11,283 nucleotides of DNA. Source: Deltaproteobacteria bacterium. GTDB lineage: Bacteria; Desulfobacterota; Binatia; UBA9968. Numbering within the stretch: the stretch's first letter is position 1; every line of letters begins with the position of its first letter. The position numbers were made by a program, and so were the translations under genes. Shown in pieces: positions 7,227-11,283 of the stretch. Below the pieces are notes generated by a model, which saw only the letters and a program-made list of their open reading frames with translations, ran no database searches and had not been told where the DNA came from. The DNA lies in NCBI GenBank assembly GCA_020027655.1, contig JAHKKJ010000149.1:1-11283 (forward strand). The letters are read 5' to 3'.

Positions 7227-7930
7227 CAGGCTCGGCCATCTCGCAGTAGCGCCTCCGCCAGCAAGATGTCCTCTGGTACGGTTATCTTGATATTCGTCCT
7301 CTCCCCTTCCAAGAGAAAAACCGGTTGACCGATTCGTTCCACTAACATCGCGTCATCGGTCGCCTCGATCGCTTGCCGCACCCCCCACTCGTGGGCTTCC
7401 ACGATGATTTCTTTGCGGAAGACCTGTGGCGTTTGTATGTCCCATAAAGTATTCCTGGCCGGCGTTGCTTGAACCCAATGCTCTTCCGAGACGACTTTGA
7501 TAGTGTCTCTTACCGGCACACCGATGACCACGGCGCCTATGCGGTAAGCCTCATCAACACAGCGGTCGATGAGCGAGGACGAAACAAAGGGTCGGGCCCC
7601 GTCATGGATCGCCACGATTTCACAGTCCGTGTCAAGCTTCTCGAGTCCCCGCCTAACCGATTCCTGTCGGGTGGCTCCTCCGGCTCGTAGAACCCACGGC
7701 CGATGGCTGAGATTTGGGTCGTTTTGAATCAACGGAATCAACGCTTGGCTCTGTCGAAGCTCTTTCTCCGCGACCACCAAAATCACTTTTTCTATGCTTT
7801 GAGTCGCGAAGAATCGGTCGAGAGTGCGCAACACCAACGGACGGCCTGCGATAGGCAGAAAACTCTTAGAAACCCGGCCTCCGAGCCGTTTCCCTTCCCC
7901 TGCGGCGACTATGATGGCGGTCACACGCAT
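7223..7930 (-). CDS. ispD: 2-C-methyl-D-erythritol 4-phosphate cytidylyltransferase
   Basis: IspD joins CTP and methylerythritol phosphate in the third step of the MEP route to isoprenoid precursors. The 235-residue protein shows the nucleotide-binding start AIIVAAGEGKRLGG (5-18), a lysine in SKSFLPI (21-27) that replaces the usual PKQ(Y/F)L, and GGATRQESVRRGL (84-96). It also has AIHDGARPF (107-115), IQTPQVF (165-171), TDDAMLVE (191-198) and GERTNIKITVPEDI (209-222). All conserved blocks are present and it looks complete. There is no clear Shine-Dalgarno sequence before the ATG, and a strong hairpin terminator ends only about 10-20 bases upstream. The gene follows carD, as is common in Deltaproteobacteria, where ispF often comes next. 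Here ispF is absent and the gene runs into larE, sharing a CTAG at the stops. Confidence 0.95.
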   Translation of the reverse strand: MRVTAIIVAAGEGKRLGGRVSKSFLPIAGRPLVLRTLDRFFATQSIEKVILVVAEKELRQSQALIPLIQNDPNLSHRPWVLRAGGATRQESVRRGLEKLDTDCEIVAIHDGARPFVSSSLIDRCVDEAYRIGAVVIGVPVRDTIKVVSEEHWVQATPARNTLWDIQTPQVFRKEIIVEAHEWGVRQAIEATDDAMLVERIGQPVFLLEGERTNIKITVPEDILLAEALLRDGRAC

Positions 7931-7937
7931 GTTGGCG

Positions 7938-7976
7938 CGCGAGAAAACGAAAGAGCCGAGAGATGACTCTCGGCTC
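7938..7976 (-). terminator. Intrinsic terminator between carD and ispD
   Basis: A perfect 10-bp stem of GAGCCGAGAG and CTCTCGGCTC (arms 7976-7967 and 7962-7953) with a 4-base loop is followed on the minus strand by TTTCGTTTTCTC. It begins about 35 bases after the carD stop. It is the cleanest terminator in the window and lies just ahead of ispD. Confidence 0.85.
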
Positions 7977-8011
7977 CGATAGATCGAATGAATTTTGAAT
8001 AGATCAAGAAC

Positions 8012-8494
8012 TCAGTGGGTAAAGATATGGCGCAGCTCTTCCATGATTTTCTCTTCGGAGTGGGAGCGGGCAATTGAGAGCTCTTTAACCAACAGATTAC
8101 GCGCCGTATCCAACATCTTTCTTTCGCCGAAAGAGAGTTCCTTATCGCCTTTCAAGACAAAAAGGTCACGCAGCACCTTGGCGATCTCAAGAATCGAACC
8201 CGTCTTGATTTTTTCCGTATATTCTCTGTAGCGCCGATTCCAGGTTTGCTGATCCGTTTCGACCTTCTTTTGGCGCAAAACTTTGTACACTTTTGAGACC
8301 ATCGCGCGGTCAATGACTTTGCGCAAACCGACCGAGTCGACGTTATCGATCGGAATCATGATCTTCATATCGGTCTCCAAAATCCTCAGCATATAGTACT
8401 TTCTCTCGGTCCCGGAAATAACATGGCTCCGGATGGCTTCGATTTCGCCCACACCGTGGGCAGGATAGACGACTTTTTCACCAACCTTAAACAT
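8012..8494 (-). CDS. carD: CarD family transcriptional regulator (CdnL-like)
   Basis: This 160-residue protein of the CarD/CdnL family binds the RNA polymerase beta subunit and stabilises open promoter complexes, often at rRNA and housekeeping promoters. The N-terminal RNAP-interacting domain (about 1-60) begins with the family signature MFKVGEKVVYPAHGVGEIEA and resembles the RNAP-binding module of Mfd. The rest (about 65-155) is a helical, basic DNA-binding domain, including NRRYREYTEKIKTGS and a LSFGERKMLDTARNLLVKE segment. There is no AT-hook or acidic extension, so it is CdnL-like rather than the long myxobacterial CarD. The start is decided by a perfect AGGAGG 5 bases before the ATG. The frame is open further upstream to 8572, but nothing there supports an earlier start. 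A strong promoter lies about 240 bases upstream, and a terminator follows the gene. Confidence 0.95.
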   Translation of the reverse strand: MFKVGEKVVYPAHGVGEIEAIRSHVISGTERKYYMLRILETDMKIMIPIDNVDSVGLRKVIDRAMVSKVYKVLRQKKVETDQQTWNRRYREYTEKIKTGSILEIAKVLRDLFVLKGDKELSFGERKMLDTARNLLVKELSIARSHSEEKIMEELRHIFTH

Positions 8495-8684
8495 AGTGAC
8501 CTCCTCGCGGCGAATCGTATTCACGCTGCATTTCAAACTGCGGCCGATATTGAGCTGGCAACTGGCTAACAAAAGTATAGGGGTTATTTCTTAAGGTCGA
8601 TGGGAAGAATATCTGAGATCTGAACTGGAGCCGGGTGCAGAGTCTATTGAACATTCCTCGTTCCGTTCTACTGGCGTAAGGTCC

Positions 8685-8719
8685 AAAAAAAATTAGCGGC
8701 CAAGTACTTTAGACCGCCA
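8685..8719 (-). terminator. Weak hairpin with T8 tract in the carD leader
   Basis: On the minus strand TGGCGG (8719-8714) can pair with CCGCTA (8699-8694), a 6-bp stem with one G-T pair and a 14-base loop. It is followed after AA by eight T (8692-8685). It lies just downstream of the predicted carD start point, so it is either a weak terminator for rimI or an attenuator-like element for carD. The stem is short. Confidence 0.35.
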
Positions 8720-8731
8720 GAGGGTAAAATC

Positions 8732-8761
8732 ACTATACAACAGGGCAAATTATTACGTCAA
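8732..8761 (-). promoter_or_regulatory. Predicted sigma-70 promoter of carD
   Basis: On the minus strand TTGACG (-35, 5 of 6) at 8761-8756 is followed after 18 bases by TATAGT (-10, 5 of 6) at 8737-8732. The predicted start is near 8725 and would give carD a leader of about 230 bases. This is the best promoter match in the window. Confidence 0.65.
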
Positions 8762-8875
8762 GAGGGCCCAAGTGCACGGCGCCGACAAAAACAATTATAT
8801 TTTCAATACTTTAGATATGAAATATCCAACTCTTATAGACTTTGATTACCTTCCAAATTACGTGGCAGGGAGGGG

Positions 8876-9304
8876 TCACCGAGGCACCAGTTCAAGCACC
8901 ATCATCACGGCATCTTCGCCGTCATCTGAGTAATAACCCCGGCGCAGTCCCTGGCCTACAAATCCAACGGAGTTGTATAGTTTTTGCGCGGCGATGTTTG
9001 AAACCCTTACTTCAAGTGTTACTCGAGCAGAGTTGCGGCTGCGCGCCTGTTCTATTACCTGCTGCAAAAGGGTTTGTCCAATGCGTTGACGGCGGAAACC
9101 GGTGTGCACGGCTATGTTGTGAATATCGATTTCCTCGGGCAGAAGCCAAAAAAGAACATAACCGACGATTTTGTCGTTGACCTGTGCCAGGATCGATCGA
9201 GCACAGGCGACTTGAAGCTCCTCCAGAAAAAAATTCGAACTCCACGGATGACGAAAGGAAGTCCTTTCAATGGCCATGACCTCGTCCAGATCGGCGGGGA
9301 CCAT
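8876..9304 (-). CDS. rimI: RimI-like ribosomal-protein-alanine N-acetyltransferase (GNAT)
   Basis: This GNAT-fold enzyme of the RimI family acetylates protein N-termini, classically alanine of ribosomal protein S18, using acetyl-CoA. Over 142 residues it shows DLDEVMAIERTSFRHPWS (5-22), the acetyl-CoA loop in IAVHTGFRRQRIG (64-76), the RimI signature LEVRVSN (97-103) and AAQKLYNSVGF (105-115). It ends with GYYSDDGEDAVMM. The N-terminus is doubtful. The first beta strand of the fold would normally come before the ATG at 9304, and the codons upstream in the same frame encode VSGQRVSFRS, which looks like that strand. Yet no ATG, GTG or TTG lies there in frame, and no clear RBS precedes 9304. The gene follows the ferredoxin-fusion gene, separated by a terminator-like hairpin. 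The family assignment is firm; the substrate is not. Confidence 0.88.
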   Translation of the reverse strand: MVPADLDEVMAIERTSFRHPWSSNFFLEELQVACARSILAQVNDKIVGYVLFWLLPEEIDIHNIAVHTGFRRQRIGQTLLQQVIEQARSRNSARVTLEVRVSNIAAQKLYNSVGFVGQGLRRGYYSDDGEDAVMMVLELVPR

Positions 9305-9333
9305 CGACCTGAACGATACCCTTTGTCCGGAAA

Positions 9334-9367
9334 CAAAAAAACCACAGGACGCTATAGATTCCTGTGG
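9334..9367 (-). terminator. Intrinsic terminator of the ferredoxin-fusion gene
   Basis: On the minus strand CCACAGGA (9367-9360) pairs perfectly with TCCTGTGG (9349-9342) around a 10-base loop, followed directly by seven T (9341-9335). It starts 34 bases after the stop codon of the fusion gene and ends about 30 bases before the rimI start codon. Confidence 0.82.
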
Positions 9368-9401
9368 CTCTGTCGTGGAGGCAATGGGGCAATTTTTCTT
9401 G

Positions 9402-10775
9402 CTAGCGATAGCTCGTCTCCCACTGATTTTTTTTGCCTTTTAGCAGCAAGACTTCCAATAGCTTATTCTCGAAGCGATGAGCAAATCCGACAACTCCCTC
9501 CTTTAGCGGAATTATTGTTGTAAACTCGGGCGGGAAAGCCCCGATGCTGGAGGATATCTTGCGGACCCTCTCGTCTGGGCATCTCCCTTTGATAATAAAT
9601 TGACTGTCTTTAAGCGCAAGATCGTAGTCGTATTCCGGCATTTCGTCAGGCAACTGTTGCCGGTTGGGGAGACCGATATCGGGTAACCATCTCGGGAACT
9701 CCAACTGCAGGAAAAACGCACCACCCCGATCTTCAACCGTATAGACGTTTCCGTAGCGCCGTTCCCGCTCAAGTTTTTCAACGAATCCTTTCGAATAGAA
9801 ACCATCAACCGGAATCGGCATCTCTCTAATCACGCCGGCATGCTTTGCCAAAATCGGCTGCAAAGCCAGTCCAAGTGGGACTCCATAAACCGCGGCCGGA
9901 AATACCATCTCCTCCGCCGGCTTGACATGCAATATGCCGTCTTTCAGACGATATACCCCTTCGACCACCGCCAGAAAAAGTCCGACCAGAATATAATTGT
10001 TAATTTCCTGACTAAAGAGGATTGCTGGGCCATGTAGAATGACAGCCACTATCATACATATCACCGGGTAAATCACCGCGTTATGGACGATATTAAGTCC
10101 AGTGCTGCCGGCCACGGTAAACCAAGGACTCTGCACCGCGGCTTCGATTTGCTTCTTGGTGTCATGCGGCAAAGCACCCAGCACTGGCTGCGCCAAGATA
10201 ACCAGCGCCTTACCCAGCCCTTTACTTAAAAAACCGCTACTCCTGTATTGCTTCGAGAGCTCTTCGAAACTCTGTGGCACCTCACTTGGGAAGGTCTTTT
10301 TCGGCCTAATCTCCTTCACCCGTGCCGGCTTTGGAGGAACGGGGGGCGGCGCCACCGGCGGCTTGGCTGCATCCGGACTTGTAACCGGCTTTGGGGGTGG
10401 TGCGGTCTTCTGTTCCGCTGGCGGCGGCGTGGGCTTGGCTGGGGACGCAGGTTGCTGCATTGCAGCAGCAGGCTTCTGTTCGCCGTTGGCCTTTCGAAAA
10501 CGTGACTGAAAGTCCTCTCCGAAATTGACTTCCTGATGGAGCGCCCGAGCACGGGCAATCAACACCTCTTCTGTCTCAACGTTGTTCGGATCAGTCACGC
10601 AGCAGTCCACCGGGCACACAGCCGCACAAGCCTCGTAATCGTGAAAACCTACGCACTCGGTGCATAAAAGCGGATCGATGACGTAGACCGGGTCTCCCTG
10701 GCTGATGGCGTTATTGGGGCATTCCGGCTCGCATGCCCCGCAATTGATGCACTCGCTAGTGATCATCGTCGCCAT
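9402..10775 (-). CDS. Ferredoxin-linker-membrane-Hsp20-like fusion protein
   Basis: The 457-residue protein has no established function that I recognise. Residues 1-80 form an Alvin/YfhL-type 2[4Fe-4S] ferredoxin with CINCGACEPECP (Cys9, 12, 15, 19) and a second cluster with Cys38, 41, 50 and 54. Eight residues lie between its second and third cysteines, as usual in that subfamily. Cys58 and Cys59 are extra. A Pro/Ala/Lys-rich linker spans about 100-158. A helical part (165-215) leads to two likely membrane helices (about 228-254 and 260-276) and a further hydrophobic stretch (290-310). The C-terminal part (about 341-447) reads like an Hsp20/alpha-crystallin beta-sandwich, with YTVED, an ALKDSQFIIKGR strand pair and a closing FENKLLEVLLLKG strand. 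With no signal peptide, both ends are probably cytoplasmic. AGGA 10 bases upstream supports the ATG at 10775. The ferredoxin call is firm; the Hsp20-like call is by eye and less certain. Confidence 0.88.
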   Translation of the reverse strand: MATMITSECINCGACEPECPNNAISQGDPVYVIDPLLCTECVGFHDYEACAAVCPVDCCVTDPNNVETEEVLIARARALHQEVNFGEDFQSRFRKANGEQKPAAAMQQPASPAKPTPPPAEQKTAPPPKPVTSPDAAKPPVAPPPVPPKPARVKEIRPKKTFPSEVPQSFEELSKQYRSSGFLSKGLGKALVILAQPVLGALPHDTKKQIEAAVQSPWFTVAGSTGLNIVHNAVIYPVICMIVAVILHGPAILFSQEINNYILVGLFLAVVEGVYRLKDGILHVKPAEEMVFPAAVYGVPLGLALQPILAKHAGVIREMPIPVDGFYSKGFVEKLERERRYGNVYTVEDRGGAFFLQLEFPRWLPDIGLPNRQQLPDEMPEYDYDLALKDSQFIIKGRCPDERVRKISSSIGAFPPEFTTIIPLKEGVVGFAHRFENKLLEVLLLKGKKNQWETSYR

Positions 10776-10797
10776 GAAAGAAACTTCCTTTAAGAAT

Positions 10798-10826
10798 TAA
10801 TTACTTGTTTGGTTCTGGGTTGTCAA
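10798..10826 (-). promoter_or_regulatory. Possible promoter of the ferredoxin-fusion gene
   Basis: On the minus strand a consensus TTGACA (10826-10821) is followed after 17 bases by an AT-only TAATTA (10803-10798), a poor -10 match. It lies 22-50 bases before the start codon, a sensible position. The perfect -35 is the main support. Confidence 0.35.
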
Positions 10827-10839
10827 TGATTCGGACCGT

Positions 10840-10849
10840 AGTTGCAACT
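10840..10849. repeat. 10-bp perfect palindrome upstream of the ferredoxin-fusion gene
   Basis: AGTTGCAACT is self-complementary and lies 14 bp upstream of the proposed -35 of the fusion gene, between it and tRNA-Cys. It could be an operator half-way between two divergent units. A 10-bp palindrome can also arise by chance. Confidence 0.3.
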
Positions 10850-10880
10850 CTCGGAAAGTTCATGTTACCTATCGACTCAG

Positions 10881-10956
10881 GGCGGCGTACCCAAGTGGTT
10901 AAGGGAGAGGTCTGCAAAACCTCGATGCAGCGGTTCGAATCCGCTCGCCGCCTCCA
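10881..10956 (+). tRNA. tRNA-Cys (anticodon GCA), CCA encoded
   Basis: The acceptor arms GGCGGCG (10881-10887) and CGCCGCC (10946-10952) pair fully. The anticodon arm is GAGGT-CTGCAAA-ACCTC, with GCA at the anticodon positions. The T arm is AGCGG-TTCGAAT-CCGCT. Discriminator base U at 10953 is the expected identity base for cysteine, and CCA (10954-10956) is encoded. It is divergent from the ferredoxin-fusion gene, with 105 bp between. It looks intact and functional. Confidence 0.97.
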
Positions 10957-11140
10957 AATTATCATCGATTTCGTTAACAATTCCCAGACCGCGACCTCTT
11001 CGCACCAAAAAAACGTTCCGGTTTTGTGCCAACTTCAGGTGACAAACCCTAGCACTCGGTAACAATCCGCTTTGCAGAACACCGCGATTTTCCTAGAGGT
11101 CGGTTACTCTGGATCACTTGCTGCTCCTGCGCTTGGGGTC

Positions 11141-11175
11141 TCGTGTCGGCGGTTCAATTCCGTCCCTGGCCACCA
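11141..11175 (+). other. Isolated 3' end of a tRNA-Phe gene (T arm, acceptor 3' strand, CCA)
   Basis: The segment reads as the end of a tRNA. It has CGTGTC, a T arm GGCGG-TTCAATT-CCGTC (11148-11164), the acceptor 3' strand CCTGGCC (11165-11171), discriminator A (11172) and CCA (11173-11175). From memory this matches the 3' third of bacterial tRNA-Phe genes that begin GGCCAGG. The 5' half is missing: no GGCCAGG, D arm or GAA anticodon arm lies in the 80 bases upstream. Such 3' fragments are typical attachment-site remnants left by tRNA-targeting integrases. They can also arise from deletion of the rest of the gene. Confidence 0.7.
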
Positions 11176-11225
11176 TTCCAACCTGGCATCCGCTTTTGCT
11201 CCAGAAAAACACTCTGACAAACGTG

Positions 11226-11252
11226 CGATAGCGGTTGATTTTCCGGCTATCG
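11226..11252. repeat. 7-bp inverted repeat near the right edge
   Basis: CGATAGC (11226-11232) and GCTATCG (11246-11252) are perfect complements separated by 13 bases. No T tract follows on the plus strand and no gene is adjacent within the window, so its role is unknown. Confidence 0.35.
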
Positions 11253-11283
11253 GGTTATAGGATTTGCCACGGAAAGAGAGGCG

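Larger units (their letters stand above)
8495..8875. other. 381-bp AT-rich intergenic region between rimI and carD
   Basis: I see no gene in this stretch. It is visibly richer in A and T than its surroundings, mainly 8680-8870. It holds a strong minus-strand promoter, a hairpin followed by eight T, and the carD ribosome binding site. A second TATAAT box on the minus strand (near 8793-8798) has only a poor -35 partner. Confidence 0.7.
10957..11283. other. Gene-free right end of the window
   Basis: No convincing coding sequence is visible in these 327 bp on either strand. The stretch holds the tRNA-Phe 3' fragment (11141-11175), an imperfect bulged hairpin around 11001-11029 without a T tract, and an inverted repeat at 11226-11252. 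No clear tRNA-Cys terminator is seen. Confidence 0.7.

Noticed and set aside
8495..8572. An N-terminal extension of CarD of 26 residues
   Set aside because: The frame is open, but a perfect AGGAGG stands before the ATG at 8494 and the family starts with MFKxGEKVVYP there.
8842..9523. Plus-strand open frames over rimI
   Set aside because: They are antisense to rimI and cross the terminator of the fusion gene. No family motif or RBS is visible.
10102..10509. A plus-strand open frame encoding a Gly-rich 135-residue protein
   Set aside because: It is the antisense of the Pro/Ala-rich linker of the ferredoxin fusion. Codons for Pro on one strand read as Gly on the other.
11090..11175. A complete tRNA or a tmRNA ending at 11175
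   Set aside because: No partner for the CCTGGCC acceptor strand, no D arm, no anticodon arm and no tmRNA tag sequence lie upstream within the window.
11072..11260. A 62-codon plus-strand open frame near the right end
   Set aside because: It reads through the tRNA-Phe fragment and shows no RBS or recognisable protein features.
1..11283. CRISPR array, phage, toxin-antitoxin or defence system
   Set aside because: I saw no regularly spaced direct repeats and no integrase, transposase, nuclease or toxin-antitoxin pair. The genes present are mostly housekeeping.

Overview
The window reads as ordinary chromosome of a Gram-negative bacterium with a deltaproteobacterial-type gene set. Supporting signs are a class A penicillin-binding protein with a UB2H domain, a periplasmic Deg/HtrA protease, a family 9 (heptosyltransferase-type) glycosyltransferase, a DUF1844 protein, and a carD-ispD neighbourhood. 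Base composition is moderate throughout. This lineage guess (Desulfobacterota, Binatota, NC10 or similar) is an inference from gene content, not a proven assignment. I see no CRISPR array, insertion sequence, transposase, phage gene or recognisable defence system.

Layout. Positions 1-2171 (minus) hold a bifunctional PBP1B-type peptidoglycan synthase cut by the window edge. It is followed upstream on the same strand by a Deg/HtrA protease (2288-3784), a DUF1844 protein (3794-4222) and a GT9 glycosyltransferase (4423-5409). From a tight divergent junction with GT9, cysteine synthase (from 5485) and the PP-loop sulfur-transferase LarE (6414-7226) run on the plus strand and overlap by 16 bp. LarE meets IspD (7223-7930, minus) tail to tail, and the two stop codons share one CTAG. 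Next on the minus strand come CarD (8012-8494), a 381-bp AT-rich regulatory gap, a RimI-like acetyltransferase (8876-9304), and a 457-residue fusion of an Alvin-type 2[4Fe-4S] ferredoxin, a Pro/Ala-rich linker, a membrane segment and an Hsp20-like domain (9402-10775). The right end has tRNA-Cys(GCA) at 10881-10956 (plus), then about 330 bp without a gene that contains the isolated 3' end of a tRNA-Phe.

Functional themes. The left third serves the envelope: peptidoglycan synthesis, periplasmic proteolysis and surface sugars. The middle joins cysteine synthesis to a sulfur-donating enzyme of nickel-pincer cofactor synthesis. The remainder covers isoprenoid precursors (IspD), transcription control (CarD), protein acetylation (RimI) and an unassigned redox/membrane protein.

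The points most worth a second look are the ferredoxin-membrane-Hsp20-like fusion, the orphan tRNA-Phe 3' fragment, the overlapping cysK-larE pair, and three same-strand gene junctions where a terminator-like hairpin sits just ahead of the next start codon. No complete novel system is evident. The fusion protein is the strongest candidate for something undescribed.
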